64,000 bases of DNA from Helicobacter pylori Shi112 (lineage in GTDB: Bacteria > Campylobacterota > Campylobacteria > Campylobacterales > Helicobacteraceae): the NCBI RefSeq assembly GCF_000277405.1, contig NC_017741.1:186001-250000 (forward strand), read 5' to 3'. Positions 16,936 through 26,677 of this stretch are shown here, one piece after another (position 1 is the first letter of the stretch; each line of letters begins with the position of its first letter). Made by a program: the position numbers and the translations under genes. Below the pieces are notes generated by a model. That model made no database searches. It had not been told where the DNA came from and saw only the letters and a list, made by a program, of their open reading frames with translations.

Positions 16936-16979
16936 AAGCCCATTTTGAATACGAATGATTATTTTAATAAGGACAATCA

Positions 16980-18137
16980 ATGAAAGATAGTTTTCTTTTC
17001 ACTTCTGAATCAGTAACCGAGGGGCATCCTGATAAAATGGCTGATCAAATCAGCGATGCGGTTTTAGATTACATTATTGAGCGCGATCAAAAAGCCAAAG
17101 TCGCATGCGAGACTTTAGTTTCTAACGGGTTTTGCATGATCACTGGCGAGTTAAAAACTTCTGTTTATGCCCCTATGCAAGAGATTGCAAGAGAAGTGGT
17201 TAAAAAGATTGGTTATACAGACGCTCTTTATGGCTTTGATTATAGAAGCGCGGCGGTTTTAAATGGCATTGGCGAGCAAAGCCCTGATATTAATCAAGGC
17301 GTGGATAGAGAAGATGGCGAGATTGGGGCGGGGGATCAAGGGCTTATGTTTGGTTATGCGTGCAAGGAGACTGAAACGCTCATGCCCTTACCCATTCATT
17401 TAGCGCACCAGCTCACTTTCGCTCTGGCTCAAAAAAGAAAAGACAACACTCTGCCTTTTTTAAGGCCTGATGGCAAGTCTCAAGTGAGCGTGCGTTATGA
17501 AAACAACAAGCCTGTAAGCATTGATACGATTGTCGTTTCCACCCAACATTCCCCAGAAGTTTCGCAAAAACATTTAAAAGAAGCCGTGATTGAAGAGATC
17601 GTGTATAAGGTTTTACCCAAAGAATATTTGCATGACAATATCAAGTTTTTTGTCAATCCTACAGGAAAATTCGTTATTGGTGGGCCGCAAGGCGATGCGG
17701 GCTTGACGGGCAGAAAAATCATCGTGGATACTTATGGGGGGAGTTGCCCGCATGGGGGGGGAGCGTTTAGCGGGAAAGACCCTAGTAAAGTGGATAGGAG
17801 CGCGGCTTATGCGGCCCGCTATGTGGCTAAAAATTTGGTAGCGAGTGGGGTTTGCGATAAAGCGACCGTGCAGCTTGCTTATGCGATTGGGGTGATAGAG
17901 CCGGTGTCTGTTTATGTGAATACGCATAACACGAGCAAGCATTCAAGTGCGGAGTTGGAAAAATGCGTGAGATCGGTTTTCAAACTCACACCAAAAGGCA
18001 TTATTGAAAGCTTGGATCTGTTAAGGCCCATTTATTCGCTCACTTCAGCTTATGGGCATTTTGGGCGAGAATTAGAGGAATTCACTTGGGAAAAAACCAA
18101 CAAAACCGAAGAGATTCAAGCGTTCTTTAAGCGTTAA
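16980..18137 (+). CDS. metK: S-adenosylmethionine synthetase
   Basis: Makes S-adenosylmethionine from methionine and ATP. It is 385 residues, of normal length. The N-terminal [20 protein letters not shown] contains the ATP/methionine-binding His and Asp. [12 protein letters not shown] and the P-loop-like [19 protein letters not shown] motif follow. That glycine motif is encoded partly by a G8 run at 17754-17761. A GAATGATTATT motif and aagga lie before the ATG. The gene is presumed essential and its promoter abuts the prophage. Confidence 0.98.
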   Translation: MKDSFLFTSESVTEGHPDKMADQISDAVLDYIIERDQKAKVACETLVSNGFCMITGELKTSVYAPMQEIAREVVKKIGYTDALYGFDYRSAAVLNGIGEQSPDINQGVDREDGEIGAGDQGLMFGYACKETETLMPLPIHLAHQLTFALAQKRKDNTLPFLRPDGKSQVSVRYENNKPVSIDTIVVSTQHSPEVSQKHLKEAVIEEIVYKVLPKEYLHDNIKFFVNPTGKFVIGGPQGDAGLTGRKIIVDTYGGSCPHGGGAFSGKDPSKVDRSAAYAARYVAKNLVASGVCDKATVQLAYAIGVIEPVSVYVNTHNTSKHSSAELEKCVRSVFKLTPKGIIESLDLLRPIYSLTSAYGHFGRELEEFTWEKTNKTEEIQAFFKR

Positions 18138-18174
18138 AAAAATGTTTTAAGGGTAATATTTTAAAAAATTTTTG

Positions 18175-18180
18175 TATAAT
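18175..18180 (+). promoter_or_regulatory. Candidate -10 element for ndk
   Basis: TATAAT 24 bp before the ndk start, in an A/T-rich spacer after metK. It suggests a promoter of its own for the ndk to fabH cluster. Confidence 0.5.
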
Positions 18181-18203
18181 CAACAATTCACAAGGAGTTT
18201 AAA

Positions 18204-18617
18204 TTGAAACAAAGAACGCTGTCTATTATTAAGCCGGATGCACTTAAGAAAAAAGTGGTAGGCAAAATCATTGATCGCTTTGAGAGTAACGGCTTGGAAG
18301 TCATTGCGATGAAACGCTTGCATTTGAGCGTTAAAGACGCTGAAAATTTTTATGCGATCCACAAAGAGAGACCCTTTTTTAAAGATTTAATAGAATTTAT
18401 GGTCAGTGGTCCGGTGGTGGTTATGGTTTTAGAGGGCAAAGATGCGGTGGCTAAAAACAGAGATCTTATGGGAGCGACTGATCCCAAACTCGCCCAAAAA
18501 GGCACTATCAGAGCGGATTTTGCTGAAAGCATTGACGCTAATGCGGTGCATGGGAGCGATAGCTTGGAAAACGCGCACAATGAAATCGCTTTCTTTTTTG
18601 CCGCTAGAGATCTTTAA
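18204..18617 (+). CDS. ndk: Nucleoside diphosphate kinase
   Basis: Exchanges gamma phosphates between NTPs and NDPs through a phosphohistidine. The 137-residue product uses a TTG start ([16 protein letters not shown] after initiation) with an aaggag Shine-Dalgarno 7 bp upstream. The catalytic His lies in [20 protein letters not shown], a strong family signature. It leads a cluster with rpmF, plsX and fabH. Confidence 0.97.
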   Translation: MKQRTLSIIKPDALKKKVVGKIIDRFESNGLEVIAMKRLHLSVKDAENFYAIHKERPFFKDLIEFMVSGPVVVMVLEGKDAVAKNRDLMGATDPKLAQKGTIRADFAESIDANAVHGSDSLENAHNEIAFFFAARDL

Positions 18618-18641
18618 GATTTAAGGGCGTTTTAAGTAAGC

Positions 18642-18998
18642 ATGCAATTTGAAATGCGTAAAATCGCTTTTAATGTGCCTAAAGCGTTTTCTTTAGAGCA
18701 TGAGGGAGTGGTTTTAGAGGGCGAAGTTGTGCGAGTGGGGGCGAAATTGTTCCGCTTGGAAGCACGCCTTAAGGGTGAATTGATGCTTGTTTGCGATACA
18801 AGCGGTAAAGAGTTTAAAAAGAGCCTTGATGAGTCGTTGGTTTTGCATATTTCAGACGGGTTGTGGGATACGCAAAGCCAAAGTTTGGATTTTGATAATT
18901 TAGATGTTATTGAATCTTTCAATGGTTTTATTGATTTGAGCGAAATTTTACGCTCTGAAGTGGAGTCTATTAGATTAGACTACCATTATGCAGATTGA
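18642..18998 (+). CDS. DUF177/YceD family protein upstream of rpmF
   Basis: 118 residues. The family is almost always encoded just before rpmF and is linked to 23S rRNA or large-subunit biogenesis. Visible hallmarks are the beta-rich N-terminal half, LMLVCDTSGKEFKKSLDES, a degenerate form of the usual cysteine-bearing motif, and the acidic C-terminal region (DLSEILRSEVESIRLDY). It lies 15 bp before rpmF. Confidence 0.8.
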   Translation: MQFEMRKIAFNVPKAFSLEHEGVVLEGEVVRVGAKLFRLEARLKGELMLVCDTSGKEFKKSLDESLVLHISDGLWDTQSQSLDFDNLDVIESFNGFIDLSEILRSEVESIRLDYHYAD

Positions 18999-19013
18999 AA
19001 TTAAGGAGAATTT

Positions 19014-19160
19014 ATGGCAGTACCTGATAGAAGAGTGAGTAAGACAAGAGCGGCAAAAAGGCGCACGCATTATAGCGTTAAGTTGGCTAAGCCCATAAAA
19101 GCTAAAGATGGCACTTGGAAGCTTCCCCACCACATTAACAAATTTACTAAAGAATACTAA
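19014..19160 (+). CDS. rpmF: Ribosomal protein bL32
   Basis: 48 residues: [17 protein letters not shown] at the N-terminus matches the bL32 signature, and it ends [10 protein letters not shown]. It lacks the zinc-binding cysteine pairs found in some bacteria, as is usual for this lineage. A strong aaggag precedes the ATG. It sits in the conserved DUF177-rpmF-plsX-fabH cluster. Confidence 0.96.
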   Translation: MAVPDRRVSKTRAAKRRTHYSVKLAKPIKAKDGTWKLPHHINKFTKEY

Positions 19161-19227
19161 TATAAAAGCTATCTTTAATGATAGAAAGTATTTTAAAGGA
19201 TTGCAACAAGCCTTTTAAGGACGCATG

Positions 19228-20247
19228 ATGAAAATTGTAATAGACTTAATGGGGGCTGACCATGGGGTTTTACCCATTATTGAGGGAGTCTCAAGGGCTT
19301 TAGAAAATAAGAGTTTTAGTGCGGTTTTAGTGGGGGATAAAGACAAAGCGACCCCTTTTATTTCTAAAGAGTTAGCCAGCAAAGTGGAAATGATCCACAC
19401 GCAAGATTACATTAAAATGGAAGAAGCCGCCACTGAGGCGATCAAGCGTAAGGAATCTTCCATTTACTTGGGTATGGATATTTTGAAAAATGGGGCTGAC
19501 GCTTTGATTTCAGCGGGGCATAGTGGGGCAACTATGGGTTTAGCCACCTTGCGTTTAGGGCGTATCAAGGGGGTTGAAAGGCCTGCTATTTGCACTTTAA
19601 TGCCAAGCGTTGGCAAACGCCCTAGCGTGTTATTAGACGCAGGAGCGAACACGGATTGCAAGCCTGAATATTTGATTGATTTTGCTCTTATGGGGTATGA
19701 ATACGCTAAAAGCGTGCTGCATTATGATAGCCCTAAGGTGGGTCTTTTGAGTAATGGCGAAGAAGATATTAAAGGGAACATGCTCGTTAAAGAAACGCAT
19801 AAAATGCTGAAAGCTTACGACTTCTTTTATGGCAATGTGGAGGGGAGCGATATTTTCAAAGGGGTTGTGGATGTGGTGGTTTGCGATGGCTTTATGGGGA
19901 ATGTGGTCTTAAAGACGACAGAAGGGGTCGCTAGTGCGATAGGCTCTATTTTTAAAGATGAAATTAAAAGCTCTTTTAAATCTAAAATGGGGGCTTTGAT
20001 GCTTAAGAATGCGTTTGATATTTTAAAACAAAAAACCGATTACGCTGAATATGGGGGCGCGCCGCTTTTGGGCGTGAATAAAAGCGTGATCATTAGCCAT
20101 GGCAAGAGCAACGCTAGAGCGATTGAATGCGCGATTTATCAGGCTATTAGCACTGTTGAAAGTCAGGTTTGTTTGAGAATCACTAAGGCGTTTGAGAGCT
20201 TGAAGCCTAGCGTTTCTGTGCCTCAAAGTGATCAGCAAGACGCTTAA
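19228..20247 (+). CDS. plsX: Phosphate acyltransferase PlsX
   Basis: Makes acyl-phosphate from acyl-ACP for phosphatidic acid synthesis. 339 residues from [13 protein letters not shown] (the preceding ATG at 19225 would add one Met). [20 protein letters not shown], then [15 protein letters not shown] and [10 protein letters not shown], are family motifs. It is 24 bp before fabH, the usual gene pair. Confidence 0.97.
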   Translation: MKIVIDLMGADHGVLPIIEGVSRALENKSFSAVLVGDKDKATPFISKELASKVEMIHTQDYIKMEEAATEAIKRKESSIYLGMDILKNGADALISAGHSGATMGLATLRLGRIKGVERPAICTLMPSVGKRPSVLLDAGANTDCKPEYLIDFALMGYEYAKSVLHYDSPKVGLLSNGEEDIKGNMLVKETHKMLKAYDFFYGNVEGSDIFKGVVDVVVCDGFMGNVVLKTTEGVASAIGSIFKDEIKSSFKSKMGALMLKNAFDILKQKTDYAEYGGAPLLGVNKSVIISHGKSNARAIECAIYQAISTVESQVCLRITKAFESLKPSVSVPQSDQQDA

Positions 20248-20270
20248 AAATAACTATGTAAAGGGATTGA

Positions 20271-21266
20271 ATGGAATTTTACGCCTCTCTTAAATCCATT
20301 GCGATGCATGTTCCAAGCGAGCGTGTGAAAAATGCAGAGTTTCAGCAATTTTTGGATACCAGCGATGAATGGATAGAAAAAAGGACCGGTATCAAAGAAC
20401 GCCGTTTCGCTAACGATGAAGAAAAAAGCAGCGATTTAGGGGTAATAGCGGCTAAACAAGCCATAGAGAGAGCGCATTTAACCCCAAAAGACATTGATTT
20501 GGTGGTTGTAGCGACTTTAAGTCCTGATTTTTTAGCCATGCCTTCAACCGCTTGCGTGTTGAGCGCGAAATTAGGCATTGAAAACAAGCCGGCGTTTGAT
20601 ATTTCAGCCGCTTGCACGGGTTTTATCTATTTATTATCGGTGGCTAAGGCTTATGTTGAGAGCGGGATGTATGAAAATGTGCTGATTGTGGGAGCGGAAA
20701 AAACGAGCAGCGTGTTAGATTTTAAAGATAGGGGGACTTGTATTTTATTTGGCGATGGGGCTGGGGCGTGTGTGATAGGCAGAACCAAGCGTTTAAAAGA
20801 GAGCGTTTTAGATGTGCAAATTTCAGCGAACGGGAATTTTTCTAATTATCTCTATACGCCAAGAACTCTAAAACCCACGCCCTTTAACGCTAAAGAAGAA
20901 GCTTCAGAGCCTTTTTTGTGCATGAAAGGCAATGAAGTGTTTAAACTAGCGGTAAAAACGCTTTTAAAAGATGTGGAAATGATTTTAGAAAAAAACGCTC
21001 TCAAACCTGAAGATGTGCGTTTGTTTATCCCGCATCAAGCTAATTTTAGGATCATTCAAGCGGTGCGAGAGCATTTGGATTTTAAAGATGAGCAAGTGGT
21101 TTTAACTGTGCATAAATACGGCAACACTTCAGCAGCCAGTATCCCTATGGCCATGTGTGAAGCTTATGAAGAGGGGCGTTTGAAAAAGGGCGATTTAATG
21201 CTTTTAGACGCTTTTGGTGGGGGATTGACTTGGGGTTCAGCGTTGGTGTATTTTGGAGGAAGTTAG
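20271..21266 (+). CDS. fabH: 3-oxoacyl-ACP synthase III
   Basis: Condenses acetyl-CoA with malonyl-ACP to start fatty-acid synthesis. 331 residues. The catalytic Cys is in [19 protein letters not shown], the His in [15 protein letters not shown] and the Asn in [16 protein letters not shown], giving the Cys-His-Asn triad. The glycine-rich C-terminal [14 protein letters not shown] is also present. It follows plsX in one operon. Confidence 0.98.
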   Translation: MEFYASLKSIAMHVPSERVKNAEFQQFLDTSDEWIEKRTGIKERRFANDEEKSSDLGVIAAKQAIERAHLTPKDIDLVVVATLSPDFLAMPSTACVLSAKLGIENKPAFDISAACTGFIYLLSVAKAYVESGMYENVLIVGAEKTSSVLDFKDRGTCILFGDGAGACVIGRTKRLKESVLDVQISANGNFSNYLYTPRTLKPTPFNAKEEASEPFLCMKGNEVFKLAVKTLLKDVEMILEKNALKPEDVRLFIPHQANFRIIQAVREHLDFKDEQVVLTVHKYGNTSAASIPMAMCEAYEEGRLKKGDLMLLDAFGGGLTWGSALVYFGGS

Positions 21267-21287
21267 GAAAAGATTGAAGGAGTATTG

Positions 21288-21590
21288 ATGAAAAAGATGA
21301 TTTTTTTATTTTTAGTGGTGTTGGGGGGTTTAGAAGCGCAAAGCACTTATTGCAGCGATCATTGCGAAGGCACGCCAGATAGCCGTATCCCTCCTATGGG
21401 GTTTTATTTTAGTTTTGCGCATTCAGTGAAATATTACTTGCAAGATCCGCAAGAGCGCGATCACAAGCTTGAAAAATGCCACAAAGCCTTTGATTCGACT
21501 CTTAAGGTTAATTTTATTACGAAGTCTTTTAAAAAGGATTGCAAGCATGCGCAAATGGCTTTAGAGCAGTCCCAACAAAAAACTCCATGA
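21288..21590 (+). CDS. Small secreted cysteine-containing protein (HP0203-like)
   Basis: 100 residues with a cleavable signal peptide (KKMIFLFLVVLGGLEAQ, cut probably after LEA). The mature part has four cysteines (YCSDHCEG, LEKCHKAF, KKDCKHAQ), suggesting two disulfides in the periplasm. No function is known to me. gaaggag lies just upstream of the ATG. It is 21 bp after fabH and may be co-transcribed. Confidence 0.8.
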   Translation: MKKMIFLFLVVLGGLEAQSTYCSDHCEGTPDSRIPPMGFYFSFAHSVKYYLQDPQERDHKLEKCHKAFDSTLKVNFITKSFKKDCKHAQMALEQSQQKTP

Positions 21591-21886
21591 GAGGTTTTGG
21601 CCGCTTTGTGGCAAAACTCTTTTTTAAATTTTATCCCACTAGCGCAAAAAACTCTGTCCTTTAGGGTGCAAGATGTAAGTGCATGGCCGTTAGGCTATAT
21701 TCAAGCTAAAATAGGTTAAAATCCCCCTAGTCTTTTATAGGGTAGGAAATGTCCATGCAGACTTTAAAGAGCCTTTCGTGTTAGCGTTCAATGGAATGCT
21801 TTAGTTAGGAAGCTCCTTTCTTTAGAAAGGGGCACTCTCACGAAGTGGTCTAGCTAGAAAGCCCCTTGTTTGAGGAAGGGGCGGTT
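21591..21886. other. Intergenic region with two GC-rich hairpins, possible IS200/IS605-type relic or terminators
   Basis: No gene is seen in 296 bp. The right half has two hairpins: GCTCCTTTC/GAAAGGGGC (about 21809-21831) and GCCCCTT/AAGGGGC (about 21862-21883), separated by CACTCTCACGAAGTGG. The second lies against the stop of the leftward gene and could serve as its terminator. The GAAG-stem-TTTAG-stem pattern resembles the right ends of IS200/IS605 elements, but no transposase fragment is recognisable. Confidence 0.4.
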
Positions 21887-22270
21887 TTATTGAGAAAATT
21901 TGTGGTAATACTCGCCCTTGTCCGTGATGATTTTAACTTCTAACAATTGGTTAGGCTTGCAATTTAGGCGGTAAAATATCTGTTGTGAATACTTTAATTC
22001 GTGATCAAAGAGTTTTTCTTTTTTAAACTTATCGCCCAATTTGGGTTCCACTTTTTTAGTCGCTTCGCATGAATTTCCCCTATTGACAATGAGATTTTTA
22101 ATCACCACCGGTTCATCGTTCATGGAAGTGATGCTTAAAAGGCTAGAATCTGTCATTTTCCCCATGAGTTTCCCCCCAGTTGCGCGATAATCCAATTTGA
22201 AATCTAAATCCTTTGCCCCCACACAAACACTGCTTATCATTAGCAAGCTTAAACACATTTTTTTAAACAT
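21887..22270 (-). CDS. Periplasmic hypothetical protein (HP0204-like)
   Basis: 127 residues from ATG at 22270 (MFKKMCLSLLMISSVCVGAK), a clear signal peptide. gaaaggatt precedes this ATG, so the in-frame ATG 42 bases upstream is rejected. The mature protein is beta-rich, with KLDYRATGGKLMGKMTDSS and two cysteines (NSCEAT, RLNCKPN) able to form a disulfide. I do not know its function. It is transcribed leftward behind the OLD-type gene. Confidence 0.8.
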   Translation of the reverse strand: MFKKMCLSLLMISSVCVGAKDLDFKLDYRATGGKLMGKMTDSSLLSITSMNDEPVVIKNLIVNRGNSCEATKKVEPKLGDKFKKEKLFDHELKYSQQIFYRLNCKPNQLLEVKIITDKGEYYHKFSQ

Positions 22271-22315
22271 CAAAATCCTTTCACTTATAATATTGTGGGG
22301 CATTATAATCAAATT

Positions 22316-25300
22316 TTATGCATTATTTTTTAACCGGTTTTTTAAGCCATTGCATTCTTTAGTGATCCACTCAAACAAATTTTTAAAATTATTTTTTGTT
22401 TCTTCAGTCACCACATCGTCTTCTTCGCTATACAAGAGCTTGGTTTTGAACGCCATGGCTAAGTTTCTTTTTTTATTGTTCAATAAATACTTTTGCCTAT
22501 CTTCTTTGGTAAACAAATATTCAATTTGTTTGAAAGTTTTGTTGCATTTTGAGAGCTGTAAAATCGTGATGGGTTTAAGTAATTCTTCATTAGCTGTTTT
22601 AAAATGTTCGCTAAATTCGTTCTCAGATCCTCTGTCATCATCTATCAAAACAATAGGGTTGTTGTCCAATTCGCGGAGTTTTTGAATGGTTTTTTGCCTG
22701 TCTGTTTGATTGTCTTTAAGCCCTGAAATGGGTAAGAAAGTGAAAACAATGGGGTCGTTTTTGAATTCTCGCTCATTGAAATACAATTTAAAAGCGCTCA
22801 AATAGCAATAATCGGTGATGCCTTCCACAAAGATGATTCGGTGTTTTTGGGGGTTATGAAAAACATGCTGACTCACCCCTAAAGAGCGTTTGATTTGATG
22901 CAAGGCATCGGAGTCTTTGCTTGCATTATTTAGGGAGTAGTTAAAGTTATCCTTAATCGCAGAGCCTTCTGTTTCTTTTTCTACGATCCTTATTTCATCC
23001 AAATGATCCATATCCACTAAAAAGGGGTCATGGGTGGCTAAAACAAAAGTAACATTATGTTTATGAGCGTATTCTTTTAAAAGTTTCCTGAACCCTCGTC
23101 TTCCTGGCACGCTCAAATGAGTGGCTGGCTCGTCCATGACATAGATGATATTATGGTTAAAACTAAAATTTGATCCCACATTGTAGAGAAAACCAAACAT
23201 GAAATTAAACGACCATTGAAAACCGGTGCTCTGTTTTTTTAAGATGACTTGTTCGTCGGATTTTCTGCAATCATAAATTTCAAGTTTTATTTTGTATGCC
23301 GCAGGTTTATACTCTCTAAGAAACTTACTGTTATGTCGGACATGAATTTTTAATTGGTAATTATCTTGATGGTCGTTTTGAGCGATCGCTAAAAGCTTAT
23401 TAAATTCTTTTGCGATTAAAGAATCCATCTTTAATTGCATGTTGTATCCCATGATTTCTGCAATGTTTTCTAATATTTCTGTAAAATTTATTTTAAATAA
23501 AAGAGAGTTTTTATCATTAAAAAATTCAAGTTGCCCTACATTGTTATTGTGTTCGCCTTTTGCTTCAATATTAAAAGGATATTTTGATTGTTTGATTTCT
23601 TTTAGTGATTCTTGGTTGATTTCGTGCAAGTATTTTTTAGAAATAACAAATGGTTTATCAAGACCAGAATAAACTTCTAAATCATTATTTTTATCAAACA
23701 TTATTTCTAATGCTTGTTCATATTTTAAGTTTTTTTGATCAAAATTTTTATAATTCAAAATTTTCCCAAAAGTATTCCAAATTGTATTAGGATGAAAATC
23801 CATTTTTCTAAATAATGAATTTCTAAAGAACCAGTCCGATTCAAATTCAGAAGGGGAAGAATAATCATTGCAAGTAAATAATGCAGTCTTAAGGTCGCTA
23901 TCTGTAATTTTTAGGTCTTTATATTCTCTCATGTTTGGCACAAATTCATCCAATGAATGATCTTTCAAAGGAAAATTAACTCTGTTTCTTAAACCTTGAA
24001 ACGCTGTATAAGGATTGCACTCTCTGCAATGTCTTATAATTTCTGAAACGCTCTCACTTTGTTTGAATTTTTCCTTGTTTGCTTCAAATTTTTGCTTGAT
24101 TTCATCAATATTTTTGGGGAACAAATGAACGCCACTTTTTTCATCTAAAGTTTTTATACTCTCCCACAGAGATATTCTTGCTGATTCCAAAAGATCATCG
24201 TATTGGTATCGCCTAATTTTTGAATTTGATAACAATCCTGTTTTCTCCAAATAAAGCTGGCACATCATGTATTTCATATCTTTAGACTCATCACTAGTAA
24301 CATGGCTTGCTGCATACTCTTTGCATATTTGGTAGATATTATCCAGCAAAACATCATAATTAAACTTTAGCGTTTTTTGATTTTTGCAGTAATATTCAAT
24401 TTTTCGGATCAGCGACTCTTTTTTTTCGCTCAAAATCTTCTCTTGTTTTGTCAAGATCTTTTAAAGAATTTTTAATTTTCTTTTTAACGCTGATCATATT
24501 TGATCGGAATGTTCTAAATTGCTGTTTAAAATTTTCATTGATAGGGTATTTTTCGTCTATTTCTTTAATAATATCCTTAATAAATTCTGACAATCTTTCT
24601 TGAGATCGTTCATTTTGTAAAATTTTAATTCTTGGTGCAAATTTTGTATTAAAGTCAGTAGTTTTAAAAATCTCATCTAAACTTTTTATTTTTTTTGAAA
24701 TATATCTCACATCTTTTGTTTTAATTTCATTTTCACTAAGTTTTTTAAAACGAGAATAAATTTCTGATAACTGATTTTGTTTGTGTTTCCCTATTATAAA
24801 AAATTGATTGGGTTTGTGATTTTTATTTGGAGTATTGCACTCTATGATTTCTCTTACACACTGACAAAAATTTTTAATAAGTTCGCTATTGCCGCTTAAA
24901 TGTTTGATTAATTCTTTGTAAAAATGTAAAAATGGTTTTAACTGGTTGTAAGAGTCGATAAGATTTGTCAAATTACTCACAAAAGTGCAAATATTTGAAT
25001 AGTCGTTATTGTTAGAGAGAATAAAAACGATGTTACTGCATTGTTCTCTCAAAGCTTCTACATGTTTTTCAAAAGGATAGACGATTAGCGTTTTTGATAA
25101 TTCCTTTAAACCCTCGCCAATCTCTTTAGTTTGCATCTTCAAATCCACGCAAGAAAAATCTATGGTTTCATGATTAAGGATTGTTTCTTCTTTCAGGTTC
25201 AAAACGGTGTCTTCAGATTCATGGGCTTTGAAATAATCGTTCTCATTACAGAGTTTGATGTCTGTATCATTAAACGCCTTCAAGGCTTCTAAAATATTGC

Positions 25301-25442
25301 TCTTACCCACATTATTTTCCCCCACCAAGATCACCAAACCCCCATGCTTTTCAAAATTTGAATTTAAAAGCAACTCCGTAGGCAAGTTTTTACCCAAATT
25401 CCTAAAATGGTGCAATTTCAAAACACGCTTATAAAGTTTCAT
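22316..25442 (-). pseudogene. OLD-family ATPase/TOPRIM nuclease split by an A8 frameshift (HP0206/HP0205-like)
   Basis: Two overlapping frames look like one gene of about 1,030 codons. The 5' part (25442-24396, 348 residues) has the Walker A LVILVGENNVGKSNILEAL. The 3' part (24454-22316) has the ABC-type Walker B region YVMDEPATHLSVPGRRGFRK, the switch His in FVLATHDPFLVD, then a TOPRIM domain with IIFVEGITDYCYLSAF and IVLIDDDRGSENE. The frames meet at an A8 run (T8 on the plus strand, 24419-24426). With A7 they fuse exactly as FERKKESLIRKIEYYC. OLD proteins act as nucleases, often in phage defence. The 3' frame alone has only a TTG start. Slippage at A8 could still yield some full-length product. 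Confidence 0.8.
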
Positions 25443-25541
25443 GCCTTACCCTTTTTTAAAAACTCAAACTTAATTTATAATGCAAAATTAAACAAAACAT
25501 GCTATAAAGAAAATTCAAATACTATCATTTTAAGGATTAAA

Positions 25542-26648
25542 ATGCTCACCCAAGAAGATGTTTTAAACGCGTTAAAAACGATTATTTACCCTAATTTTGA
25601 AAAGGATATTGTCAGCTTTGGTTTTGTCAAAAACATCGCTTTGCATGACAACCAATTAGGGCTTTTAATAGAAATCCCCTCAAGCTCTGAAGAAACGAGC
25701 GCGATTTTAAGGGAAGATATCTCCAAAGCGATGCAAAAAATAGGCGTGAAAGCTTTGAATTTGGATATTAAAACCCCGCCTAAACCGCAAGCCCCAAAGC
25801 CCACCACTAAAAATTTGGCTAAAAATATCAAGCATGTAGTGATGATAAGCTCCGGTAAGGGCGGTGTGGGTAAAAGCACCACCAGCGTGAATTTAAGCAT
25901 CGCTCTAGCGAATTTAAACCAAAAAGTGGGGTTACTAGACGCTGATGTGTATGGCCCTAATATCCCTAGAATGATGGGCTTACAAAACGCTGATGTGATC
26001 ATGGATCCTAGCGGTAAAAAACTCATTCCTTTAAAAGCTTTTGGCGTTTCTGTGATGAGCATGGGGCTTTTGTATGATGAGGGGCAGAGTCTCATTTGGA
26101 GAGGGCCCATGCTCATGCGAGCGATTGAGCAGATGCTAAGCGATATTATTTGGGGGGATTTAGATGTTTTGGTGGTGGATATGCCCCCAGGAACAGGCGA
26201 TGCGCAACTCACGCTAGCCCAAGCTGTGCCTTTGAGTGCAGGAATTACTGTTACTACGCCTCAAATCGTGAGTTTGGATGACGCTAAACGGAGTTTGGAC
26301 ATGTTTAAGAAACTACACATTCCTATTGCCGGCATTGTAGAAAATATGGGGAGTTTTGTGTGCGAGCATTGCAAGAAAGAGAGTGAGATTTTTGGCTCAA
26401 ATTCCATGAATGAGTTGCTAGAAGCTTACCACACGCAGATTTTAGCCAAGCTCCCTTTAGAGCCTAAAGTGCGTTTAGGGGGGGATAGGGGCGAACCGAT
26501 TGTGATCTCTCACCCTAATAGCGTGAGCGCTAAGATTTTTGAAAAAATGGCGCAAGATTTGAGCGCTTTTTTAGAGAGAGTAGAAAAGGAAAAACTAGCC
26601 GATAACAAGGACATCCAACCCACACAAACCCATGCTTGCTCGCATTAA
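25542..26648 (+). CDS. mrp: Mrp/ApbC-type Fe-S cluster carrier ATPase
   Basis: 368 residues from ATG at 25542 ([14 protein letters not shown]), with taaggatt upstream; an earlier in-frame ATG was rejected. An N-terminal MIP18/DUF59 domain (about 1-85) is followed by the P-loop domain, with deviant Walker [34 protein letters not shown] and [13 protein letters not shown] follow. The CxxC in [10 protein letters not shown] is the Fe-S carrying site. The C-terminus ends in HACSH, possibly a metal-binding tail. It probably delivers Fe-S clusters to apoproteins. Confidence 0.95.
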   Translation: MLTQEDVLNALKTIIYPNFEKDIVSFGFVKNIALHDNQLGLLIEIPSSSEETSAILREDISKAMQKIGVKALNLDIKTPPKPQAPKPTTKNLAKNIKHVVMISSGKGGVGKSTTSVNLSIALANLNQKVGLLDADVYGPNIPRMMGLQNADVIMDPSGKKLIPLKAFGVSVMSMGLLYDEGQSLIWRGPMLMRAIEQMLSDIIWGDLDVLVVDMPPGTGDAQLTLAQAVPLSAGITVTTPQIVSLDDAKRSLDMFKKLHIPIAGIVENMGSFVCEHCKKESEIFGSNSMNELLEAYHTQILAKLPLEPKVRLGGDRGEPIVISHPNSVSAKIFEKMAQDLSAFLERVEKEKLADNKDIQPTQTHACSH

Positions 26649-26650
26649 TT

Positions 26651-26677
26651 TTAAAAGGGTTTTTTAAACCCTTTTAA
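26651..26677. terminator. Bidirectional terminator between mrp and the HP0208-like gene
   Basis: The inverted repeat AAAAGGGTTT/AAACCCTTTT lies between two convergent genes, with T-rich sequence on either side, consistent with termination in both directions. It overlaps the last codons of the leftward gene. Confidence 0.6.

Noticed and set aside
16920-16980. tRNA gene as the phage integration site
   Set aside because: No cloverleaf-forming sequence is present at either prophage edge; the repeated core is promoter sequence.
21591-21886. AapA/IsoA-type toxin-antitoxin locus
   Set aside because: No short hydrophobic/basic peptide frame with the expected antisense promoter could be found in the spacer.
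22316-25442. Two independent genes with unrelated functions
   Set aside because: The 5' part alone has Walker A and no Walker B, the 3' part alone has Walker B and TOPRIM and only a TTG start; together they form one OLD architecture across an A8 run.
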